A stretch of 64,000 bases of DNA from assembly GCA_015709675.1 (NCBI GenBank), contig CP054182.1, positions 2,025,448 to 2,089,447 of the forward strand. The letters are read 5' to 3'. Source of the DNA: Ignavibacteriales bacterium. GTDB lineage: Bacteria > Bacteroidota > Ignavibacteria > Ignavibacteriales > Ignavibacteriaceae. This document shows, in pieces, positions 54,288-62,834 of the stretch. The number at the start of each line of letters is the position of its first letter. The first letter of the stretch is position 1. A program made the translations under genes and the position numbers. The notes below the pieces were generated by a model. It saw only the letters and a program-made list of their open reading frames with translations, was not told the origin of the DNA and did no database searches.

Positions 54288-56093
54288 ATGAAAGCGATGA
54301 TATTATCAGCAGGAGTCGGCAGCAGGCTGTATCCTCTTACCGATAAACTTCCCAAACCGATGCTTCCGCTGGCAAATAAACCGGCACTTGAATATCTGGT
54401 TGACCTTTGCGCAAACAACGGTATTAAGGATATCAGGATGAATCTCCACTATCTTCCCGAAGCAATTGATACTTACTTTCATGACGGAAAGAAGTGGGGG
54501 GTAAATATATCCTATTCGCTTGAAAAAAAGCTGCTTGGTACAGCAGGCGCAGTTAAGAGATCTGAACGGTTTCTTGATGATACATTTGTGGTTCTCAGCG
54601 GAGACGGTTTTACCAATATGAACCTTGCTGAGATGCTGAACTTTCATAAGTCATCAGGCGCAAAGGTAACCATTGCGGTAAAAAAAGTGGATGATCCCTC
54701 GAAATTTGGTGTAGTAGTTACGGAACATGACGGAAAGATACTTGCATTCCAGGAAAAACCCAAAAAGGAAGAGGCAAAATCCGATACCGTGAATCTGGGA
54801 ATATATATCATTGAGCCGGAAATCCTGTCGCTTATTGAGAAGAATGTGCCGTATGATTTTGGTTATCAGCTTTTCCCTAAAATTCTTGAAATGAAAATTC
54901 CGTTTTATGCTTATCAGACAGAAGCATACTGGACGGATATCGGCGATATTCAGGAGTACCGGAATCTTAATCTTGATCTGGTTTCAAACAGAATATCAGG
55001 AAGCGAAATAACTTCAGGTGCTGAGAGAAATTTAGTACTCGGAGAAGGAACAAGAATCGGCTCAAATCTGGCGAAAAAAATCAGCGGACCGGCTATTATC
55101 GGAAAAAATTGCAAAATTGATGAGGATGTAACCATTACCGGCCCTGTGGTTATTGGTGATAATGTAATAATCGAATCAGGCAGCGTTATTTCTGAAAGTG
55201 TCATACTTTCTAATACTCACATTGGCAGAAATGTAAACCTTGACAAAAGTGTTACGAGCGAAAATTATACGATGAATATTCCTCACAATTTTGGTATGGT
55301 GGTTGATGATGAGAAAGTTCTGAAGCAGACAGAAACAGAAACAGCAGGTGAACGTTTCTCAAGAATACTGATTAATCTTTTTGACAGATCCGTGGCTTTG
55401 GCTGCACTCACAGCACTTACGCCCCTGTTCCTGATTGTCGCTCTTTTGATAAAACTTGATTCCAGGGGACCGGTTTTTTACCGTTCAAAGCGTGTAGTAT
55501 CGCCACAGATGAAAAGAACCGGCAGGAACTGGTATTTCTTCAGAGGAGAAAAAGCCCTCGGTTATACCGTTTTCCGCACTATGTATACTGACGCTGATAA
55601 AAGAATCGGTAATCTGAAGAATAAGTATGAAAACGGACCATTTATAAAAATTGAAGATGACCCCCGCGTAACAAGAGTAGGAAAATTCCTCAGAAAAACC
55701 TCGATTGACGAGCTGCCGTTGTTTATCAACGTACTGAAAGGAGACATGAGTCTGGTTGGTATTTGGGCGCTTCCGGTTTATGAAGCTGAATCACTGCTGA
55801 ACAACGGTCTCAAAATATTTGCCGGTGAAGAGGAACTTGATTTCTCTGAACTAGCTCAGGTGCGCTTTAGCGGAAGAGCCGGACTTGCCGGTTACTGGCA
55901 GTCACGCGGCAGATCACAGCTTACTTCAGAAGAACGTGCACTCCATGACAGCTATCAGGCGGCACAATACCTGTACGGAAAAAAATATAAAAAATCACTC
56001 GGAAAGTATTCACAGCATACTACCATTGGCGGTTATTTTACCCTGATTAAAGAAACTTTTCTGTCAGTGGTTAAACGGACAGGTGCTATCTGA
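54288..56093 (+). CDS. Fusion of NDP-sugar pyrophosphorylase and polyprenyl-phosphate sugar transferase
   Basis: 601 residues. Residues 1-230: nucleotidyltransferase with GVGSRLYPLTDKLPKPMLPL and VVLSGDGFTN. About 240-335: left-handed beta-helix of hexapeptide repeats. About 355-395: a hydrophobic segment; then about 395-600: a bacterial sugar transferase of the WcaJ/WbaP type (RVTRVGKFLRKTSIDELPLF, NVLKGDMSLVG). The first half makes an activated sugar; the second transfers a sugar phosphate to undecaprenyl phosphate, starting the repeat unit. No stop or frame break separates the halves, so this is a genuine fusion. Confidence 0.9.
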   Translation: MKAMILSAGVGSRLYPLTDKLPKPMLPLANKPALEYLVDLCANNGIKDIRMNLHYLPEAIDTYFHDGKKWGVNISYSLEKKLLGTAGAVKRSERFLDDTFVVLSGDGFTNMNLAEMLNFHKSSGAKVTIAVKKVDDPSKFGVVVTEHDGKILAFQEKPKKEEAKSDTVNLGIYIIEPEILSLIEKNVPYDFGYQLFPKILEMKIPFYAYQTEAYWTDIGDIQEYRNLNLDLVSNRISGSEITSGAERNLVLGEGTRIGSNLAKKISGPAIIGKNCKIDEDVTITGPVVIGDNVIIESGSVISESVILSNTHIGRNVNLDKSVTSENYTMNIPHNFGMVVDDEKVLKQTETETAGERFSRILINLFDRSVALAALTALTPLFLIVALLIKLDSRGPVFYRSKRVVSPQMKRTGRNWYFFRGEKALGYTVFRTMYTDADKRIGNLKNKYENGPFIKIEDDPRVTRVGKFLRKTSIDELPLFINVLKGDMSLVGIWALPVYEAESLLNNGLKIFAGEEELDFSELAQVRFSGRAGLAGYWQSRGRSQLTSEERALHDSYQAAQYLYGKKYKKSLGKYSQHTTIGGYFTLIKETFLSVVKRTGAI

Positions 56094-56095
56094 TC

Positions 56096-56764
56096 ATGAT
56101 ACAGGTGCTGGTGCTCTTTATGTTTTTTCTTCCGGGTTTTATTGATGCGCAGCAGGTATTTGATAAATACCGTGATAATGAAACGGTTCTGATCGCTAAA
56201 CTGGTGGAAGCCGCGCAGAGGAATAATCCCCAGATTTCTGTATATGCAAACAGAATTGAACTCGCCCGCGAAAACAATACGCAGGCGAAATGGAGCTGGT
56301 TTAATAACGTTAATCTTTCATATCAGTATGTCCCCAATTATGGCGGTGCTGAGCAGTCATCCGGACTGCCAAAATTCGGACTCGGGCTCTCGGTGAATCT
56401 TGGAAATATACTTTCAACCCCGAGCCGGATTACCCAGACGGAAAGTGAAATCGCCATTGCAGAAGCAGACTATAAAACCAATCAGCAGTATCTGAAAGCA
56501 GAAACTATCAGGAGGTATGCCAACTTTAAAAGAGCAACTGAACTGCTCAAAACCCGCGATCAGGCAGTGAACGATTCAGAATCTACCATGCTTCTGGTAA
56601 AGCATCGCTTTGAGCAGGGGGAAGCCACTCTGGAGGATTATAACCGGGCGCTGAGAGCATATACCGATAACAAAGAACGGAAGATCGAAAGCATGGGGGA
56701 TATTCTCGCCCATAAATACAGTCTTGAAGAAATTATTGGAATATCCCTTGAGGAACTGGAATAA
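56096..56764 (+). CDS. Half-size TolC/OEP-like outer-membrane protein
   Basis: 222 residues. Signal peptide to about 18 (FFLPGFIDA). The rest follows one TolC repeat: a long helix (about 35-62), a beta pair (VNLSYQYVPN, FGLGLSVNLGN), and a long coiled helix (about 107-215). TolC/OEP proteins normally hold two such repeats in about 400-450 residues; only one is present. It would need higher oligomerisation to make a pore. It overlaps the Wzc-like gene start by one base (TAATG), so it likely serves polysaccharide export. Confidence 0.75.
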   Translation: MIQVLVLFMFFLPGFIDAQQVFDKYRDNETVLIAKLVEAAQRNNPQISVYANRIELARENNTQAKWSWFNNVNLSYQYVPNYGGAEQSSGLPKFGLGLSVNLGNILSTPSRITQTESEIAIAEADYKTNQQYLKAETIRRYANFKRATELLKTRDQAVNDSESTMLLVKHRFEQGEATLEDYNRALRAYTDNKERKIESMGDILAHKYSLEEIIGISLEELE

Positions 56765-59049
56765 TGGATCTGATTCGTTTCATTAAAGTCCTGCTTAAAC
56801 GGAAAAAACTGCTGGTGATCATACCCCTTATCGGAATGGCAGCAGCATTTCTCCTTACCATGAAAGGCGCGGAGGTATATAAATCAGAAACAATGCTTTC
56901 CGCAGGTATTATTGATGACACAAGAATCTCACTTGAAGAAAATGTGGTTGAAAAAACCTCATCGTTTGTGACAGCTACCAAGTTCAGCAATCTGATACAG
57001 ATGATTAAATCGAAATCAGTAATAGATCTGGTTTCCTATCAGTTGTTGTTGCACGATCTTACAGCGGATCAGCCCTTCAGAAAGTTCAGCAAAGAATCCG
57101 CATTTCTATTAAAAAGCGGTACTGATGAAATGATTCAGGTTCTTGAAGAAAGAAAAATTTCGTTTCAGCCAGGTCCCTTTACCGAAGAAACAGATAGAAA
57201 TATCCGCCGGCTCATTGCCGCTCAGAAATACAGCTTTGAAGAAATCAGCAAAAAACTGAAAGTTGAGCGGGTTGGGGAGAGTGACTTTATTAAAATGACC
57301 TTTGAGTCGGAGAATCCATATTTATCAGCGTTTATTCTTAACACGCTGACTCAGACTTTTATGGGGTATTACAAGACCATAATGGGGGAAAAGACAACCG
57401 AATCAGTGGATTTTTTCTCGAAACTGGCAGAGGAGAAAAAACGGGAACTGAATGAACTGGTGCAGAGGCTCAAAGAGTTTAAAATGGATAATAAGATTGT
57501 GAATCTGTATGAGCAGACAAAGTCCATTGTGAACCAGATCAGCTCACTTGAAATTATACGTGAAAATGAAGTCAAGAAGATACCATCTCTCACCAAAGCC
57601 CTTAATGACATTAATAAAAAATTCACGCCGGAAGAACGGAAATATATTGAAGCGGAGTATTCCAGGAATTCACGCATTATAAGTGAAATTAAGGAAAAGA
57701 TTAACAGTCTAAGCGCACGCGTGATTGAGAGCGGATATACAGATAAAGCAGCACAGGATTCGGTTGCACAGCTAAGAAGCCGTCTTGCCTCACTGGTAAC
57801 CACCATGTCAGACAATCTGGTGCTGAATCCAAATGCAAGTATGCAGAATCTGGTTGAAAGAAAACTTGAGTACGAAATTGAGCTTGCCATTGCTAACGAA
57901 AATGTAAAGTCAAATGACCGCGAATTAGGACGTTTACAGACCATTGTTCAGTCATTTGCCCCTTCTGAAGCGACCATTTCCGGGATTGAACGGGAAATAA
58001 GCGTTGCTGCAGAATCGTATCTTGTTATCCTGAATAAGCTGAACGTTGCCAAATTTGCCGTGCAGGATATGGGAAAAAGTATTCAGCAGACAGAAATTGC
58101 ACTTCCCGCGGAAAAACCGGAGCCAAATAAAAAGCTGCTGCTGATTATTCTGATGGGTGTTATCAGTTTTGTCCTTACGGTTGTCGCGATTTTTGTTCTT
58201 GAGTATATAGACCTTACCATTCAGTCACCGGGCAGGTTTGTGAGGTTCTCCGGACTCACAACTATCGGAGATATAAATCAGCTTTACACCAAAACGGTGA
58301 ACATCAAGGAGATTTTTAACGGTGCATCATCTGACCCCAGTCTGATCTATTTCAAAAATGCACTGAAGAATCTCAGATACAATGTTTCCAATCTCCTTTC
58401 ACAAGGGAAAATCTTTCTGGTAACAGGAACATCACAAAAAACCGGTAAGTCATTCATAGTTTCCGTACTTGCGTATGCAATCAGTTTAACCGGTAAGAAA
58501 GTTCTTATCATAGATGCTAACTTCCGGAACAATAGTCTGAGTATGCAGTTTAGCTCTGAAAACGGTGCTGAAGAACTGATGTCAGGACGGGGGGATCTAT
58601 TTGCAAGAATTAAACAGAGCAGTGTTGCAGGAGTGGAGAGCATTGGTACAGATATTCGAAATCAGTCTCCGGGAGAACTTATTGATGAGGAAGGATTCAG
58701 AAAAAATCTTCAGGAATTATCCTCTCAGTATGATGTAATTCTGATTGAAGCACCTTCAATGAACTCAGATACTGATGCTAAGGAATTATTCAGTTTTGCA
58801 GACCATATACTGATGGTATTTTCAGCCAGGGGAATACTTGAACCGGCTGACAAACGCAGCATTGATTTTGTGAAGAAGTCTGGCAAATCCTTTTCGGCAA
58901 TACTGAACAGAATTGAATATGAAAACCTGGAAGAGCTGCAGGGTGAAATGGCAAAACAGCGCTCAGCGTTCCGTTCATATATCAAGAAACTGATTAAGAG
59001 AAACCTTGAAGGGAAAAAAGATAAAGCCAGCGAAATGAGGATGGGCTGA
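56764..59049 (+). CDS. Wzc-like polysaccharide copolymerase with degenerate BY-kinase domain
   Basis: 761 residues. Wzz-like N-terminal transmembrane segment (about 15-32), a long coiled-coil periplasmic part (about 215-440), a second membrane segment (about 458-476), then a Walker-type ATPase region. Walker A is GTSQKTGKSF (about 554). Walker A' reads IIDANFRNN, with Asn where the usual DxD has Asp. Walker B-like is VILIEAPSM in place of the usual IDTPP. The C-terminal tail has no tyrosine cluster. It probably controls chain length, with weak or no kinase activity. Confidence 0.88.
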   Translation: MDLIRFIKVLLKRKKLLVIIPLIGMAAAFLLTMKGAEVYKSETMLSAGIIDDTRISLEENVVEKTSSFVTATKFSNLIQMIKSKSVIDLVSYQLLLHDLTADQPFRKFSKESAFLLKSGTDEMIQVLEERKISFQPGPFTEETDRNIRRLIAAQKYSFEEISKKLKVERVGESDFIKMTFESENPYLSAFILNTLTQTFMGYYKTIMGEKTTESVDFFSKLAEEKKRELNELVQRLKEFKMDNKIVNLYEQTKSIVNQISSLEIIRENEVKKIPSLTKALNDINKKFTPEERKYIEAEYSRNSRIISEIKEKINSLSARVIESGYTDKAAQDSVAQLRSRLASLVTTMSDNLVLNPNASMQNLVERKLEYEIELAIANENVKSNDRELGRLQTIVQSFAPSEATISGIEREISVAAESYLVILNKLNVAKFAVQDMGKSIQQTEIALPAEKPEPNKKLLLIILMGVISFVLTVVAIFVLEYIDLTIQSPGRFVRFSGLTTIGDINQLYTKTVNIKEIFNGASSDPSLIYFKNALKNLRYNVSNLLSQGKIFLVTGTSQKTGKSFIVSVLAYAISLTGKKVLIIDANFRNNSLSMQFSSENGAEELMSGRGDLFARIKQSSVAGVESIGTDIRNQSPGELIDEEGFRKNLQELSSQYDVILIEAPSMNSDTDAKELFSFADHILMVFSARGILEPADKRSIDFVKKSGKSFSAILNRIEYENLEELQGEMAKQRSAFRSYIKKLIKRNLEGKKDKASEMRMG

Positions 59050-59051
59050 AA

Positions 59052-60254
59052 ATGGAATTCATAATGGATATTTTTACCTTTCTGCTTTTTGCGCTGCTGA
59101 TTTTTCCGCTTATGACGGTGCTGATGCATCTCCTGCTGAAAAAACGCGGAAAAAAGGAGTATCATTCTGCTGATGGCAATCATGACTTTGCCGTTATTGT
59201 AACTGCATATAAAAATTTCAGTGTTACACTGGCATCAATAGAGTCATTAATTAGGCAGAATTATCCTTCAGAGAAGTATTTTGTTTATGTGGTTGCTGAC
59301 GGGTGTGAGGATATTACTGAGGTTTCATCAGACCGTGTGGCTGTGCTTAAACCTGAAGAGCAGTTAAACTCAAAAGTACGTTCCATGCTTTTTGCAATTG
59401 ACCGCTTTAAGAGAAAGCATGATTACATAATAGTAATAGATGCAGATAATGTCGCGGCCCCGGATTACCTTGAACAGATGAACCGGTTTACCCGACAGGG
59501 ATATACTGCTGTGCAGGGCAAAAGAACCCACAAGAATCTTGATACTGCTTATGCCGGACTTGATGCTGCAGGTGAAATCTATTATAACTATACCCAGCGG
59601 ACGGTTCCGTATCAGCTTGGTTCTTCAGCAGCAATTTCCGGATCAGCAATGGCAATTAAAGCCTCAGTGTATGAGAACCTCCTGCGTGAAATAAGCAGCC
59701 AGAGCGGTGTGATACTTGCAGAGGACAAAATGCTGCAGAACTACCTTGCAAAGGAAGATTTTGTTACCGCTTTTGCGGAAAATGCCCTGGTTTTTGATGA
59801 AAAGATTTCGAAAGGGGTACAGACACAGAGGCAGCGGACACGATGGTTAAAATCCTATTTTGATAATCTGAAAACAGCCTTCGGAATTGCAGTGCTCGGC
59901 CTGAAAAAAAGAAGTTTTAATCAGGTGTTTTTCGGTATAATGACAGCCTATCCTCCGATTATCATAATGATTCTTTTCTCCGCAGTTATAGTTTTATTAA
60001 ATCTTCTCTTTGCTCCGGGTGGAATATTACTTATCGCTGCCGGCTGGATATTGTTTGTTTTTTGCTTTCTGTTTGTTCTTCTGATTAATCATGCCCGTAA
60101 AGAAATATGGAAATCACTTTTTTCAATTCCTCTCTTTGCTTTCCGGCAGGTAATGGCTCTGCTCAATCTGAAAAAATCTAAAACTGATTTTCTTGCAACG
60201 GAGCATACGAAAAACAGGTCTGTTGATGATATACTGAAAGAGATGAAACGATGA
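59052..60254 (+). CDS. GT2 glycosyltransferase
   Basis: 400 residues. All classical GT2 marks are visible: FAVIVTAYKN start, VVADGCED, VIDADNVAAPD (DxD), AEDKMLQNYL (ED) and QRQRTRWLKSY (QxxRW). One N-terminal and three C-terminal hydrophobic segments place it at the membrane. An alternative ATG is 12 bases inside. It is 2 bases after the Wzc-like gene and overlaps the next gene by 4 bases. Sugar specificity is unknown. Confidence 0.9.
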   Translation: MEFIMDIFTFLLFALLIFPLMTVLMHLLLKKRGKKEYHSADGNHDFAVIVTAYKNFSVTLASIESLIRQNYPSEKYFVYVVADGCEDITEVSSDRVAVLKPEEQLNSKVRSMLFAIDRFKRKHDYIIVIDADNVAAPDYLEQMNRFTRQGYTAVQGKRTHKNLDTAYAGLDAAGEIYYNYTQRTVPYQLGSSAAISGSAMAIKASVYENLLREISSQSGVILAEDKMLQNYLAKEDFVTAFAENALVFDEKISKGVQTQRQRTRWLKSYFDNLKTAFGIAVLGLKKRSFNQVFFGIMTAYPPIIIMILFSAVIVLLNLLFAPGGILLIAAGWILFVFCFLFVLLINHARKEIWKSLFSIPLFAFRQVMALLNLKKSKTDFLATEHTKNRSVDDILKEMKR

Positions 60255-61372
60255 AACCACTGAGAGTACTCCACACCATCAGACAGGGATCCGTCGGAGG
60301 CGGAGAGACTTATCTCTATAATCTGGTAAAAAGTCTTGATCGCAGCCGTTTTGAACCGGTTGTGCTGAGTTTTACCGAAGGGGAGATGGTTGACCGACTG
60401 AGGTCACAGGGGATTACAACCCACGTGATTTATACAGAAAAGCCCTTCGCTGTTCATCTCTATACCAAGGTAAAAAAGCTTATCATTGATGAAAAGATTG
60501 ACTTTGTGCATATTCATGGTACCCGTGCAGCAACCAATACACTGATCCCGGCCCGAATGGCGGGAGTACCTGCAATATATACCGTACACGGATGGTCGTT
60601 CCATACTGGCAATAATAAGCTGGTGACCTGGTCGAGGATTCTTTCGGAAAAGTTTATTACACGGTTTGCTGATCAGACTGTCTGCGGTTCGGAAGCTGAC
60701 CTTACAGAGGGGAGAAAACATTGTCCGGCGGGCAGATATAATCTGATACACAACAGTATTGACTCCAACAGCTTTAATCCGGAAGTGGTGACCTCTTCAT
60801 TCAGGGAAGAGAACGGATACTCATCAGGAGATTTTATCGTGTCATTTATAGCACGCATGACGTTTCAGAAAGATCCGCAGACCTTTATCAGGGCTATACC
60901 GCTTGTGCTGAAATCAGTTCCGGATGCAAAATTCCTCATGGTGGGTGATGGTGAATTAAAAGAAGAGGCCATGGCGCTTGCAGTGGAACTGAAAATTGAG
61001 CAGAATATCAGATTCCTTCCTTTTTCAAAAAATGTGAAGGAAGTCCTTAAAGCAGTTGATGTGTTTGTTCTTCCCTCATTGTGGGAAGTAATACCTCTTG
61101 CGTTACTGGAAGCAATGGCGATGAAAAAACTCTGCATCGGAACTGATATACCCGGCACAACCGAAGCATTAAAGGACGGCGTGAACGGATTTTTATTTAA
61201 GACGGGCAATGAAAAAGAGCTTGCTGAAAAAATGCTGGCGGCCTATGCAGTAAGGGACAGCAGAGAACTGCTTACTTCATCGGCACGAAAAACAGTTACA
61301 GAACATTTTGATCTGAAGCAGCTTGTGAGAAAAAATCAGGCGCTTTACGCAAAACTTCTCTCGCAGGCATAA
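60251..61372 (+). CDS. GT4 glycosyltransferase
   Basis: 373 residues. GT-B fold, GT4 type: glycine-rich QGSVGGGETYLYNL at the N-terminus, HIHGTRAATNTLIPARMAG, FIARMTFQKDPQT, and EVIPLALLEAMAMKKLCIG, the E-x7-E region that binds the nucleotide sugar. The retaining mechanism is family knowledge. The start overlaps the upstream GT2 stop (ATGA); its end overlaps the flippase gene start (TAATG). Confidence 0.92.
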   Translation: MKPLRVLHTIRQGSVGGGETYLYNLVKSLDRSRFEPVVLSFTEGEMVDRLRSQGITTHVIYTEKPFAVHLYTKVKKLIIDEKIDFVHIHGTRAATNTLIPARMAGVPAIYTVHGWSFHTGNNKLVTWSRILSEKFITRFADQTVCGSEADLTEGRKHCPAGRYNLIHNSIDSNSFNPEVVTSSFREENGYSSGDFIVSFIARMTFQKDPQTFIRAIPLVLKSVPDAKFLMVGDGELKEEAMALAVELKIEQNIRFLPFSKNVKEVLKAVDVFVLPSLWEVIPLALLEAMAMKKLCIGTDIPGTTEALKDGVNGFLFKTGNEKELAEKMLAAYAVRDSRELLTSSARKTVTEHFDLKQLVRKNQALYAKLLSQA

Positions 61373-62715
61373 TGGCCGATAAAAATTACTGGCTGCGTTC
61401 AGGCACTTATACTCTCCTGCAGCGTCTGTTTACTGTTCTCTTCGGTTTTGGCTCCTTTGCTATACTGGTGAGGTATCTGAGCAAAGATGACTTTGGAATC
61501 TATGCTCTTTTTATATCAGTATCCTCGCTGATAGAAGTAGCACGTATCGGGCTGATACAGAATGCACTCATTAAATTCCTTTCCTCGGCAAAAGATGAGG
61601 ACTATAAGGAAATCATCAGTTCCTCTTTCTTTCTGAATATACTGGTTACGGTCATTCTTGTCGCGGTTCTTGTAATCGCGGCTCCCTTTCTGGGAACACT
61701 CTGGAATTCTGAAAAAATTGTTCCGCTTTTCTATCTCTACACCATCACAACTGTCATACTTATTTTCTTCCATCAGTTTAACTACCTGCAGCAGGCGAAT
61801 CTTGACTTCCGCGGATTTTTCTTCAGCAACTTTGCGCGCCACGGTTCATTTTTTCTGATGGTGATTGCTGAGGTATATTTTATAAAACCTGATGCCGATC
61901 TTAACCGTCTGGTTATCTATCTGAGTGTGGGGGCGGTACTGGGAACGCTGACCTCCTTCGGTTTTGGAAAAAAATATCTCCGCATGGCCGGATATATAAG
62001 CCGTGAATGGGTAAAAAGACTTTTCCAGTATGGCAAATATGTTTTTGGCACTAATATTAGCACCATGCTTTTTACGAGCATTGATCAGTTTATGCTTGGT
62101 ACCATGCTTCCGACTTCTTCAGTGGCGGTATTTAATACAGCAAACCGGGTTAATAATCTTATTGATGTACCGGTTTCATCTGTGGCGGCAATAGTTTTTC
62201 CGCAGAGCGCAAAACGCGCATCGGAAGAGGGACATGATACCGCGGCCCGGCTTTATGAAAAATCGGTTGGTGTTCTGGTTGCCATTCTGCTGCCGGCTCT
62301 TTTCTTTATGTTCCTCCTCGCTGACTGGGTGATTATTATCATCGCCGGGAGTGCTTATCTGGAATCTGCTCCGATCTTGCGGGTAATCCTTATTACGGCA
62401 TTTTTTCAGCCGTTTGTCAGGCAGTTCGGCACCATTATGGATTCCGTGGGCAGGCCAAAGACGAATTTTTATCTTATTATGATTATTTCCCTGCTTAATG
62501 TTGCGTCGAACTATATTTTCATAAAAGCATTCGGCACCATCGGGGCAGCTCTGGGGACACTGGTTACTATGGCTCTTTTTACCGTAATCGCACAGATTTT
62601 ACTTAAGAAGTATCTGCAGGTACGGCTTATTTCGGTATTTGCCCAAATCCCTGAAACCTACATGGAGGTCTTTCGCATCGGGGCTCAGGCCATGGCGAAA
62701 ATAAAAAAACGCTGA
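61372..62715 (+). CDS. Wzx-type polysaccharide flippase (MOP superfamily)
   Basis: 447 residues with about twelve hydrophobic segments. The N-terminal TYTLLQRLFTVLFGFGSFAI and the middle YGKYVFGTNISTMLFTSIDQ resemble the polysaccharide-biosynthesis O-unit flippases. It would move undecaprenyl-linked repeat units across the inner membrane. It overlaps the GT4 gene by one base. No Wzy polymerase is visible in the window; it may follow the last gene. Confidence 0.9.
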   Translation: MADKNYWLRSGTYTLLQRLFTVLFGFGSFAILVRYLSKDDFGIYALFISVSSLIEVARIGLIQNALIKFLSSAKDEDYKEIISSSFFLNILVTVILVAVLVIAAPFLGTLWNSEKIVPLFYLYTITTVILIFFHQFNYLQQANLDFRGFFFSNFARHGSFFLMVIAEVYFIKPDADLNRLVIYLSVGAVLGTLTSFGFGKKYLRMAGYISREWVKRLFQYGKYVFGTNISTMLFTSIDQFMLGTMLPTSSVAVFNTANRVNNLIDVPVSSVAAIVFPQSAKRASEEGHDTAARLYEKSVGVLVAILLPALFFMFLLADWVIIIIAGSAYLESAPILRVILITAFFQPFVRQFGTIMDSVGRPKTNFYLIMIISLLNVASNYIFIKAFGTIGAALGTLVTMALFTVIAQILLKKYLQVRLISVFAQIPETYMEVFRIGAQAMAKIKKR

Positions 62716-62722
62716 CCCTGAG

Positions 62723-62799
62723 CCCGGAATTTCCGGGTTACCTTTCATCCGGAAATTTGATCCGTTTGTCGGGACTTCGGGGGAGACGGGAGGCCCGAA
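62723..62799. other. Hairpins between the flippase and glycosyltransferase genes
   Basis: A near-perfect palindrome CCCGGAATTTCCGGG (62723-62737) and a second stem TTCGGG/CCCGAA (62776-62781 with 62794-62799). The word ACTTCGGG also occurs in the hairpin of the tRNA-Asp remnant at 22.97 kb. This may be a dispersed repeat or an intra-operon processing site; no T-run follows. Confidence 0.5.
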
Positions 62800-62834
62800 A
62801 GGTAAATTTTGTGCATAAAATTAGAAATTTAAGC

